Shown here: positions 1 through 5,674 of the stretch, in pieces
Layout of the letters: every line of letters starts with the position of its first letter
Position numbering within the stretch: position 1 is the stretch's first letter
Source of the DNA: Alphaproteobacteria bacterium
GTDB lineage: Bacteria > Pseudomonadota > Alphaproteobacteria > Sphingomonadales > Rhodothalassiaceae
Assembly (NCBI GenBank): GCA_003694205.1
Contig: RFKS01000203.1
Location: 1-6,124 of the forward strand
Length of the DNA: 6,124 nucleotides
Reading direction: 5' to 3'
Notes under the pieces: model-generated
What the model saw: the letters and a program-made list of their open reading frames with translations, nothing else
The model's database searches: none
What the model was told of the DNA's origin: nothing
Made by a program: the position numbers and the translations under genes

Positions 1-398
1 CGGCGCTCGCCAGCGACCCGCATTATGCGACCAATGCGGCGCGGGTCGCGAACCGCAAGGCGCTAGTCGGCATCATTGCGCGCCGGATGGCGGAGAGGGA
101 GAGCGCGGACTGGCTCGAGCGGCTCAAGGCGGCGCGCATTCCGGCGGGCCCGGTCAACACCATCGCGGAGGCCTTCGCCCATCCGCAGGCGATCCATCGC
201 GGGCTTAAGGTCGAGCTCGACCACCCGCTCGGGGTCAAGGTGCCGACGGTGGCCAATCCGATCCGTCTGTCCGAGACCCCTATCGCCTATCGCGACCCGC
301 CACCCATGCTCGGCCAGCACACGGATGCGATCCTCGACGAGCTCGGCTATGACGCGGATGCGATCGCACGTCTGCGCGCCGATGGCGTCGTGGCGTGA
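1..398 (+). CDS. CaiB/BaiF family III CoA-transferase, C-terminal part (5' truncated by window edge)
   Basis: The reading frame is open from base 3 to the TGA at 396-398 and gives about 131 residues; the family is usually near 400, so this is roughly the last third. Seen directly: a segment DPHYATNAARVANR, then WLERLKAARIPAGPVNTI, then AHPQAIHRG, and a tail PMLGQHTDAILDELGYD. These are the typical C-terminal blocks of family III CoA-transferases, where PAGPVN and LGQHT are strongly conserved. The family moves CoA between acyl-CoA and free carboxylic acids in the cytoplasm (formyl-CoA transferase, carnitine CoA-transferase) and also includes alpha-methylacyl-CoA racemases. The family's catalytic Asp lies in the N-terminal half, outside the window, so substrate and activity cannot be judged. 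It ends 6 bp from the stop of the convergent DUF3179 gene. Confidence 0.93.
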   Translation, partial: ALASDPHYATNAARVANRKALVGIIARRMAERESADWLERLKAARIPAGPVNTIAEAFAHPQAIHRGLKVELDHPLGVKVPTVANPIRLSETPIAYRDPPPMLGQHTDAILDELGYDADAIARLRADGVVA

Positions 399-404
399 GC
401 GGCC

Positions 405-1400
405 TCAGTCCAGGGCGGTGACAATCTGCGATTCGGGATGGAAGGCATGGAAGGCGAAGGCGAAATCGACGCCGTACGGGATGTCGGCGAGGCCGTCATC
501 GGTGCGCTTTTGAACGAGGACCGTGCCGACGTCGCGCGCGTTCCCAATCTCGAAGGCATCGAGCGCGCTCGCCTGTCCCGGCTTCCATGTGATGACGAGG
601 CCGTCCCCGGTCTCGATGCGGCCCTTCTTGCGTACGAGGCTGAGCGCCCAGGCGCGATCGCCGACGCTGACCACGCGTGAGAGGGGCGGCACGTCCCGTG
701 GCAGGGAGCCGTCATAGAGGAAGGGGCGCGGCGCGCTGTCATAGCCGCGATAGGGATTGACCCCGTAAGGCACGCCCGAGCGGTTGACCGGTCGCGCCAA
801 CACCCGGCCCTCGGGCGCACGCGCACGAAAATCGGCGAAGCTTTCGAGTCGCGCCGGCAGCCGCTCGAGTTTCGTGCCGAGGAACGTCCCGACGATGGCG
901 GTACCGGTGAACTGCTGCCACCAGCTTTCCGTCTGGCGGTCGTACATCACGAGATCAGAGTTCCGGAGCTTGCCGGTCGTGCCGAAGTCGAGCTCGCGGC
1001 CATTCGCCTCGCGCCGGAAGACGATCGCGGCATTGCACAAGGGACAGTAGGTGATGGCCACGGGGACATCGCCAATGCGGTCATTGACGATTTCGTGCCG
1101 GATGAGGATGCCGAGCGGATAGGCCCGTGCCTCGCCAGCGATCTCGACGCCAATCACCGGCGAGCGGTCGGAAAGCCAACGCGCGGCCTTTTCGATCGAT
1201 TCGAATTGCGGCCGGTCGATCGACGGAATGCCGTCCTTGGGCGGACCGCCCTCGAGGATTTCGTCATAGTCGATGCTGTGCTTCGTGAAGTCCGTCTCCG
1301 GCCAGGCGCGCTGCCAGTCCCGCGGCACGCCGGCGGCAAGTGCCGCGCTGGTGGCGGAAATCGCGAGAGCAAGGAAGAGTATCGGCAGCCGGCGCATCAT
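405..1400 (-). CDS. DUF3179 domain-containing protein, exported
   Basis: 331 residues. Residues 1-23 form a signal peptide: MMRR, a hydrophobic run rich in L, A and I, then a small-residue cleavage region LAAG. The mature part matches the DUF3179 family: DFTKHSIDYDEILEGGPPKDGIP (about 38-59), the block ARAYPLGILIRHEIVND (91-107), CPLCNAAIVF (119-128), FGTTGKLRNSDLVMYD (139-154) and ESWWQQFTG (158-166). Function is unknown. The CPLC pair with nearby HEIVND could suggest metal or redox chemistry, which is inference only. The start is the first of two adjacent ATG codons (1398-1400 and 1395-1397); neither has a visible Shine-Dalgarno sequence. The gene lies 68 bp behind the NSS transporter on the same strand, so co-transcription is possible, though a promoter-like element sits in that gap. 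Family call is confident; role is not known. Confidence 0.92.
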   Translation of the reverse strand: MMRRLPILFLALAISATSAALAAGVPRDWQRAWPETDFTKHSIDYDEILEGGPPKDGIPSIDRPQFESIEKAARWLSDRSPVIGVEIAGEARAYPLGILIRHEIVNDRIGDVPVAITYCPLCNAAIVFRREANGRELDFGTTGKLRNSDLVMYDRQTESWWQQFTGTAIVGTFLGTKLERLPARLESFADFRARAPEGRVLARPVNRSGVPYGVNPYRGYDSAPRPFLYDGSLPRDVPPLSRVVSVGDRAWALSLVRKKGRIETGDGLVITWKPGQASALDAFEIGNARDVGTVLVQKRTDDGLADIPYGVDFAFAFHAFHPESQIVTALD

Positions 1401-1406
1401 GCGGCA

Positions 1407-1437
1407 AGTCTAGAACGCCGACGGCGGCAGCCGCCAA
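1407..1437 (-). promoter_or_regulatory. Possible promoter for the DUF3179 gene giving a leaderless transcript
   Basis: On the minus strand, TTGGCG (1437-1432) resembles a -35 box. It is followed by either TCTAGA after 17 bp (1414-1409) or TAGACT after 19 bp (1412-1407) as a -10 box. With TAGACT, six bases remain before the ATG at 1400, placing the expected transcript start at or next to the start codon. The gene also lacks a Shine-Dalgarno sequence, which would fit leaderless translation. Box matches are partial, so this is a suggestion. Read-through from the NSS gene is the alternative. Confidence 0.3.
1423..1435. repeat. Perfect 13-bp palindrome, operator-like or weak hairpin
   Basis: GGCGGC-A-GCCGCC is a perfect inverted repeat with a single central base, in the 68-bp gap between the NSS stop and the DUF3179 start. 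On the minus strand it covers most of the putative -35 box and the first part of the spacer, so it could be a repressor site. It has no following T-run and only a one-base loop, so it is a poor intrinsic terminator. GC-rich palindromes of this size can arise by chance in this base composition. Confidence 0.3.
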
Positions 1438-1468
1438 TCACCTTCGCGTCAGGGGGCGGTGAGGCCGC

Positions 1469-2848
1469 TCACAGAATGCTGGCGCCAAACAGCAGGAGAA
1501 TGAGCGCCGGTGTCACCCAGCGCACCGCCATCCGCCACAGGCGGTAGCCATGCGCGTCGCCGGCGCCGAATTCCGACCGGCTCGCCTCCGCGGGCAGGAG
1601 CCGGCCCGCGAAATAGGCGATGACCAGCGCGCCGAGCGGCAGAACGAGCGTGTCGATGCCCTGCGTGATGAGATCGAATGGCGTCGCCTTGGCAAACCGC
1701 TCGATGAAGCCGAGCGGATGCCAGTCGCGCCAGAGATTGAAGGAGAGGATGCTGGCTATCCCCATGAGCCAGCTCAGGCCCGCCGCGACGAGAACGCCAC
1801 GGCCACGTCCGATGCCGCGTTCCGCGAGCCAGGCCACGGTCGGCTCGTAAAGCGCGATCGCCGAGGTCAGCGCGGCAAGAATGAGGAAGAAGAAGAAGAT
1901 GGTGCCGATGACGGCGCCGAACGGCATCGCGGAGAAAGCGAGCGGCAGCGTGATGAAGACGAGCCCGGGCCCGCCGGCGGGGTCGAGACCGTTGGCGAAG
2001 ACGATCGGAAAGATGGCGATGCCGGCGAGCAGCGCCACCGCCGTGTCGGCAAGCGCGACATATGCCGAGGTGCGCAGGATCGAGGCCCCGCGGGGCAGAT
2101 AGGCGCCGTACATCATGACACCACCGATGCCGACCGACAGGCTGAAGAAGGCTTGCCCGATGGCGGCCAGCATCACGCTGGGCGTCAGCCGCGAGAAATC
2201 GGGCGAAAAAAGATAGGCGAGCGCGCGGGCGCTGTCGCCGGCAGTCAGCGCATAGCCGACAAGAATGACGAGAAGCACGCCGAGCGCCGGCGTCATGATG
2301 CCGACCGCGCGCTCGATGCCGAAGGTAACCCCCTTGGCGACGATGCCGAGCGTGAGCAGGATGAAAACCCCCTGCCACAGGAAAAGCCTCGGCAGCGAGG
2401 CCTGCAGGGCCTCGAAATGGGCGACGGTGCCCGCGCCGTCGAGCGCGGTCAGCGATCCGTCGGCGGTGTGCAGCAGATAGTCGAAGGTCCAGCCGGCGAC
2501 CACCGAATAGAAACTCATGATGAGCAGCCCGGCGAAAAGGCCGAGGATCCCGGGGATGCGCCAGCGCGGCGAACGCCCATGCTCGACCGCTTGGCGCCGC
2601 AGTGCCTCAGGTGGGCTTGCCGCGCCGCGGCGGCCGATCACCACTTCGGCGATAAAGATAGGCAGGGCCACGAGAAGGAGGCCGAGGAGATAGACGAGCA
2701 CAAAGGCCGCGCCCCCATTTTCGCCGGCGAGATAGGGGAACTTCCAGACATTGCCGAGCCCGACGGCGGCGCCGACGGCGGCGAAGACGAAGGCGAGGCG
2801 GCTTGAGAACTTGACACCCGCCGTTCCGTCGCTGCGCGATTGCGACAC
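1469..2848 (-). CDS. Neurotransmitter:sodium symporter (NSS/SNF family) transporter, LeuT fold
   Basis: 459 residues, normal for bacterial NSS proteins, with about 11 hydrophobic segments by eye. It should be an inner-membrane Na+-coupled importer of an amino acid or related amine. TM1 carries the family signature FAAVGAAVGLGNVWKFPY (22-39); N33 aligns with LeuT Asn27. TM6 carries GQAFFSLSVGIGG (231-243), matching the LeuT substrate-site stretch. TM8 has LTSAIALYEP (327-336); T328 and S329 align with LeuT Thr354 and Ser355, the Na2 ligands. By hand alignment, LeuT Asn286 (an Na1 ligand) falls at Ala267, next to D268, so the Na1 site may differ. The start is GTG at 2848: the next Met is residue 111, inside the membrane region, and AAGGGG lies 7 bases upstream. 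It is divergent from the AGCS gene and upstream of DUF3179. Substrate cannot be read from sequence. Confidence 0.95.
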   Translation of the reverse strand: MSQSRSDGTAGVKFSSRLAFVFAAVGAAVGLGNVWKFPYLAGENGGAAFVLVYLLGLLLVALPIFIAEVVIGRRGAASPPEALRRQAVEHGRSPRWRIPGILGLFAGLLIMSFYSVVAGWTFDYLLHTADGSLTALDGAGTVAHFEALQASLPRLFLWQGVFILLTLGIVAKGVTFGIERAVGIMTPALGVLLVILVGYALTAGDSARALAYLFSPDFSRLTPSVMLAAIGQAFFSLSVGIGGVMMYGAYLPRGASILRTSAYVALADTAVALLAGIAIFPIVFANGLDPAGGPGLVFITLPLAFSAMPFGAVIGTIFFFFLILAALTSAIALYEPTVAWLAERGIGRGRGVLVAAGLSWLMGIASILSFNLWRDWHPLGFIERFAKATPFDLITQGIDTLVLPLGALVIAYFAGRLLPAEASRSEFGAGDAHGYRLWRMAVRWVTPALILLLFGASIL

Positions 2849-2855
2849 GATGCGG

Positions 2856-2861
2856 CCCCTT
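2856..2861 (-). promoter_or_regulatory. Ribosome-binding site supporting the GTG start of the NSS gene
   Basis: AAGGGG on the minus strand ends 7 bases before the GTG at 2848-2846. A further purine-rich GGAAGGAAG lies just upstream. This supports GTG as start, which matters because no in-frame ATG lies near the N-terminus. Confidence 0.6.
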
Positions 2862-2980
2862 TTCTTCCTTCCGGCATGCGGTTGCGTCGGAGATTGGCAG
2901 AAGGTGCGACCGCCCTCAAGCGTTTCGCCCTTGGCCCGACGGCGCCGCGTCGCTTAAGCTCCGCCGCACCGGTCATGGCG

Positions 2981-2990
2981 AGGAAGGTGA
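2981..2990 (+). promoter_or_regulatory. Strong ribosome-binding site fixing the AGCS start at 2996
   Basis: AGGAAGGTGA ends 5 bases before the ATG at 2996 and matches the anti-Shine-Dalgarno complement with one mismatch. The in-frame ATG at 2975 and the ones further upstream have no such site. The longest open frame, beginning at 2840, would overlap the NSS start, so 2996 is the best choice. Confidence 0.75.
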
Positions 2991-2995
2991 AGGCG

Positions 2996-4531
2996 ATGCG
3001 CGAGGGGCGGCGACGGATATCAAGGGGGCTCGTTGCGATGATGGCACTGGCATGCCTCTTCGCCGGCGCCGGGCCGGCATTCGCCGCCAGCGGGGATGCC
3101 GGACCGCATCTGCCCGACTTTGTCGGTCGCGCCGTCGACGCGCTGGCAGGTGCCGTCTTCTACCAGGTCACGATCCTCGGCCAGCCGGTTGAGCTCATCG
3201 TGCTGTGGATGGCGGCGCCGATGATCTTCCTCACCTTCTATTTCGGCTTCATCAATCTGCGCGGTTTCCGGCGCGCCTTCGACATCCTCCGCGGTGTCTA
3301 TCACGACCCCGAGGCGCCGGGCGAGGTGACCCAGTTCCAGGCCCTGTCGACGGCGCTCTCGGGCACCGTCGGGCTGGGCAACATCGCCGGCGTCGCCATC
3401 GCCATCGCGCTCGGCGGGCCGGGGGCGGCGCTGTGGATGTGGATCATCGGCTTTTTCGCCATGACGCTCAAATTCGCCGAGTGCACGCTGGGTGTGAAAT
3501 ACCGCAAGGAGCATGCCGACGGCACCGTTTCCGGCGGGCCGATGTATTATCTCGGGCGCGGTCTCGCCGCCCGCGGCTGGCCGCGCATCGGCGCCGTGCT
3601 CGCCTGGAGCTACGCCATCTTCGCCCTGCCCTCGCTCCTGCAGATCGCGCAGGTGAATCAGTCCTACAGCCAGCTCTCGGCGGTCACCGGGATCGAGGCC
3701 CCGTGGCTCTTCGGCATTCTCCTCGCCGCGCTCGTCGCGGTGGTCGTGCTCGGCGGCATCACCAAGATCGCCCGCGTCACCGTGCGTCTCGTGCCGCTCA
3801 TGGCAGCGCTCTATATCGGCGCCGCACTCTTCATCCTCGGCGCCCACTGGAGCGCCATCGACGATGCCATCGCGCTCATCGTACGTGAGGCGTTCCGGCC
3901 CGAAGCGGGAATCGGCGCCGTCGTCGGTGCTTTCGTCTGGGGCATGCGCCGCGCCGTCTATTCGACCGAGGCCGGGCTCGGCTCGGCGACCATGGCGCAC
4001 GCCGCGGCAAAGACCCGCGAGCCGGTCTCGGAAGGCATGGTGGCGCTCATGGAGCCTTTCATCGACACCGTCGTCATCTCGGCCATGACGGCGCTCGTCA
4101 TCGTCGTCACCGGGGCCTACCGGGTGGAGGGCCTGACCGACATCCAGATGACCTCCTATGCCTTCAATTCGGTGATCGACGGCTTCGACATCGTACTCGC
4201 GATCGCGGTGCTGCTCTTCGCCTATTCGACGATCATCTCATGGGGCTACTATTCCTCGAAGGTATGGACATTCGTCTTCGGCTTCTCGCGCCGCAGCCAG
4301 ACCATCTTCAAGATCACCTATATCGTCGCGCTCGTCCCCGGCGCTGCCTTCACCATGCGCCAGGTGTTCGACATCATGGACAGCTTCTTCTTCCTCATGG
4401 CGGTGCCGAACATCATCGGCATCTATCTCATGGCGGGCGAAATCAGGCGCGACACGAGGAGCTATCTCGCACGGCTGAGGAGTGGTGAGATCCGGCCGGT
4501 CGCCGAGACCATGGCCGCCGCCGCGGAGTGA
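2996..4531 (+). CDS. Alanine/glycine:cation symporter (AGCS family)
   Basis: 511 residues from the ATG at 2996. It should be an inner-membrane Na+ (or H+) coupled importer of alanine, glycine or similar small amino acids. Seen directly: TVGLGNIAGVA at about 124-134; GGPGAALWMW at 140-149, close to the family signature GGPGALFWMW; SGGPMYYLGRG near 179-189; YSTEAGLGSATMAHAAAKTREP near 322-342; and ISWGYYSSKVW near 414-424. Residues 1-31 (MREGRRRISRG, a hydrophobic stretch, then GPAFAAS) look like a cleavable signal peptide or an extra first membrane segment, giving an N-terminus outside the membrane before the core starts near residue 66. The start is chosen from the strong ribosome-binding site. 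It is followed after 27 bp by the SDR gene, so the two probably form an operon. Family is certain; exact substrate is inference. Confidence 0.95.
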   Translation: MREGRRRISRGLVAMMALACLFAGAGPAFAASGDAGPHLPDFVGRAVDALAGAVFYQVTILGQPVELIVLWMAAPMIFLTFYFGFINLRGFRRAFDILRGVYHDPEAPGEVTQFQALSTALSGTVGLGNIAGVAIAIALGGPGAALWMWIIGFFAMTLKFAECTLGVKYRKEHADGTVSGGPMYYLGRGLAARGWPRIGAVLAWSYAIFALPSLLQIAQVNQSYSQLSAVTGIEAPWLFGILLAALVAVVVLGGITKIARVTVRLVPLMAALYIGAALFILGAHWSAIDDAIALIVREAFRPEAGIGAVVGAFVWGMRRAVYSTEAGLGSATMAHAAAKTREPVSEGMVALMEPFIDTVVISAMTALVIVVTGAYRVEGLTDIQMTSYAFNSVIDGFDIVLAIAVLLFAYSTIISWGYYSSKVWTFVFGFSRRSQTIFKITYIVALVPGAAFTMRQVFDIMDSFFFLMAVPNIIGIYLMAGEIRRDTRSYLARLRSGEIRPVAETMAAAAE

Positions 4532-4540
4532 CGCCTGGCC

Positions 4541-4550
4541 AAGGAAGGAG
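4541..4550 (+). promoter_or_regulatory. Ribosome-binding site of the SDR gene
   Basis: AAGGAAGGAG ends 8 bases before the ATG at 4559. A second ATG at 4554 is only 3 bases from it and in another frame, so 4559 is the start. The site lies in the 27-bp gap after the AGCS stop and supports translation from a shared transcript. Confidence 0.7.
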
Positions 4551-4558
4551 CACATGCC

Positions 4559-5260
4559 ATGTCCAGACCCGTCTGCGCGATCCTTGGCGTCGGCCCCGGA
4601 AACGGACTCGCGCTGGCACGCCGCTTTGCCGCCGGCGGCTACGAGATCGCCCTGCTTTCGCGCAATGAGGACAAGCTCGCGCATTACGCCGCACAGCTCG
4701 GTGGGGCGGCGACCTTCGTCTGCGACGCGCGCGATCCGGGCTCGGTGAAGAGCGCCTTCGCCGCCGTCGCCGAACGTCTGGGGCCGGTCAAGGTGCTCTG
4801 CCACAATGCCGGCGCGGGAAGCTGGGCCGTTCCCGAGGAGACCACGGTCCCGGACATGGAAGCGAGCTTCCGCACCAATGCGCTCGGCCTCCTCGTCGCC
4901 GCGCAGGCGGTGTTTCCCGGCATGATCGAGACCGGTGGCGGCGCGATCATGGTGACCGGGGCCACCGCGAGCCGGCGCGGTGGCCCGAAGACCACGGCAT
5001 TTGCCGCCGCCAAGGCGGCGCAGCGCTCGCTGGCGCAATCGCTTGCCCGTCACTGGGGCCCCAAGGGCATTCATGTCGCGCTGTTCATCATCGACGGCGT
5101 GATCGATCTGCCGCGTACGCGCAAGATGCTGCCCGACAAGCCCGACACCTTTTTCCTCAAGCCCGACGACATCGCCGACACCGTCTTTCATGTCGCGCAA
5201 CAGCCGAAATCGGCCTGGACCTTCGAACTCGACCTCAGGCCCTTCGTCGAGAAATGGTGA
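4559..5260 (+). CDS. Atypical short-chain dehydrogenase/reductase (SDR) with Phe in place of the catalytic Tyr
   Basis: 233 residues, a normal length for a classical-type SDR, probably a cytoplasmic Rossmann-fold protein. The N-terminus has ILGVGPGNGLALARRFA (8-24), a variant glycine-rich nucleotide loop in place of TGxxxGxG. LLSRNEDKL (32-40) follows the second strand; its Arg may favour NADP(H). CDARD (55-59), CHNAGAG (81-87) and N107 in RTNALG are in the expected places. S138 in TGATASRRG aligns with the catalytic Ser and K152 with the catalytic Lys, but the YxxxK position reads FAAAK (148-152), so the general acid Tyr is Phe. From memory, a subgroup of SDRs with a similar FAAFAAAK and GPKGIHVAHVVIDG pattern shares this change; here the second block reads GPKGIHVALFIIDG. 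Substrate and even activity are uncertain. It is probably co-transcribed with the AGCS gene. Confidence 0.9.
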   Translation: MSRPVCAILGVGPGNGLALARRFAAGGYEIALLSRNEDKLAHYAAQLGGAATFVCDARDPGSVKSAFAAVAERLGPVKVLCHNAGAGSWAVPEETTVPDMEASFRTNALGLLVAAQAVFPGMIETGGGAIMVTGATASRRGGPKTTAFAAAKAAQRSLAQSLARHWGPKGIHVALFIIDGVIDLPRTRKMLPDKPDTFFLKPDDIADTVFHVAQQPKSAWTFELDLRPFVEKW

Positions 5261-5389
5261 AATAAAGGCCGAACATGTGGCGGCTCGCGCAAGCCTCTTC
5301 AAGACCAGCGCGGCTTGGAGGTGCGTGCGGGCGGTGATGCCAGTCAAAGGCTCCTCGGCCACACTTGCGGGTCGCGCCGAATTGCCCCA
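5261..5389 (+). other. Non-coding gap between the SDR gene and the toxin-antitoxin promoter
   Basis: I see no recognisable gene here. CAAGCC (5290-5295) and GGCTTG (5312-5317) form a six-base inverted repeat with a 16-base loop but no following T-run, so any terminator role for the upstream operon is weak. A 20-codon frame (5275-5337) has a modest AAAGG upstream but no family resemblance. Confidence 0.4.
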
Positions 5390-5395
5390 TATACT
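5365..5395 (+). promoter_or_regulatory. Probable promoter of the toxin-antitoxin operon
   Basis: TATACT (5390-5395) is a good -10 box in a locally AT-rich patch that stands out from the surrounding GC-rich sequence. TTGCGG (5365-5370) is the nearest -35-like box but the spacing is 19 bp, longer than ideal. Transcription would start near 5402, leaving a leader of about 27 bases before the ATG at 5429, with AGGCGG (5414-5419) as ribosome-binding site. Confidence 0.5.
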
Positions 5396-5415
5396 ATAGA
5401 CCAGTCTAAGACTAG
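5394..5415. promoter_or_regulatory. Overlapping inverted repeats, likely autorepression operator of the VapBC pair
   Basis: Two dyads overlap here. TAGAC-CA-GTCTA spans 5397-5408, and AGTCT-A-AGACT spans 5403-5413. The half-site AGAC occurs at 5398 and again at 5409, 11 bp apart (about one helical turn), with its complement GTCT at 5404 between them. The element begins at the end of the -10 box and covers the expected transcript start. Phd/YefM-type antitoxins are known to repress their own promoters cooperatively through such repeats; that this is the site is inferred from position and symmetry. Confidence 0.6.
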
Positions 5416-5428
5416 GCGGAACAGGCCC

Positions 5429-5674
5429 ATGGACCGTGTCGGATCCTATGAAGCGAAGACCCGACTTGCCGCGCTGCTCAAGCGCGTCGAGGCGGGCGAG
5501 ACCATCGAGATCACGCGCAATGGTCGACCCGTGGCAAAGCTTGTTCCTGCGGACCCCCGGCGCCAGGAAGCGACCCGCCGGGCGCTCGACCGCCTGCGCA
5601 ACCTGAGGCGCCATACACGGCTCGGGCCTGCGACACGTCTTCGCGATCTGATCGAGGACGGGCGGCGGCACTGA
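5429..5674 (+). CDS. vapB: Phd/YefM-fold antitoxin (VapB-type)
   Basis: 81 residues from the ATG at 5429, which follows AGGCGG by 9 bases and the promoter by a short leader. The N-terminal half, VGSYEAKTRLAALLKRVEAGETIEITRNGRPVAKLVP (residues 4-40), is the Phd/YefM DNA-binding and dimerisation domain. The charged C-terminal part (RRALDRLRNLRR, then LRDLIEDGRRH at the end) is typical of the tail that wraps around and inhibits a PIN-domain toxin. The protein should neutralise the downstream toxin and repress the operon. Its TGA (5672-5674) overlaps the toxin ATG by one base, so translation is probably coupled. The frame is open further upstream to 5315, but that longer version would run through the promoter and operator and is rejected. 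Confidence 0.92.
   Translation: MDRVGSYEAKTRLAALLKRVEAGETIEITRNGRPVAKLVPADPRRQEATRRALDRLRNLRRHTRLGPATRLRDLIEDGRRH

Larger units (their letters stand above)
2849..2995. promoter_or_regulatory. Divergent intergenic control region between two Na+-coupled transporter genes
   Basis: These 147 bp separate the GTG of the NSS gene from the ATG of the AGCS gene, so both promoters must lie here unless they overlap the genes. Candidate boxes are weak. On the minus strand, TTGAGG (2919-2914) and CAATCT (2896-2891) are 17 bp apart. On the plus strand, TTGGCC (2931-2936) and TTAAGC (2954-2959) are 17 bp apart. An imperfect dyad CGACG/CGTCG (2937-2941 and 2948-2952) lies between the plus-strand boxes. I see no riboswitch fold. 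That the region is a divergent promoter follows from gene layout; the individual boxes are low confidence. Confidence 0.5.

Noticed and set aside
1550..2806. Plus-strand open frame of 418 codons antisense to the NSS transporter
   Set aside because: Its product is dominated by R, E, D, G and A with no fold signature, a typical shadow of a GC-rich membrane-protein gene. The minus strand has clear NSS motifs throughout.
2840..2995. N-terminal extension of the AGCS gene from the ATG at 2840 or 2975
   Set aside because: The extension would overlap the NSS start and fill the divergent promoter region. The ATG at 2996 has a strong ribosome-binding site and leads directly into a signal-like segment.
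3020..4000. Minus-strand open frame of 326 codons antisense to the AGCS gene
   Set aside because: The product is low-complexity D/E/G/R/H-rich with no recognisable domain, while the plus strand encodes conserved AGCS blocks.
5290..5317. Inverted repeat CAAGCC/GGCTTG as terminator of the SDR operon
   Set aside because: The six-base stem has a 16-base loop and no following T-run, so it does not meet the pattern of an intrinsic terminator.
5275..5337. Twenty-codon frame beginning MWRLAQASS between the SDR and the toxin-antitoxin pair
   Set aside because: Only a weak AAAGG precedes it, it resembles no known leader peptide, and frames of this length are expected by chance.
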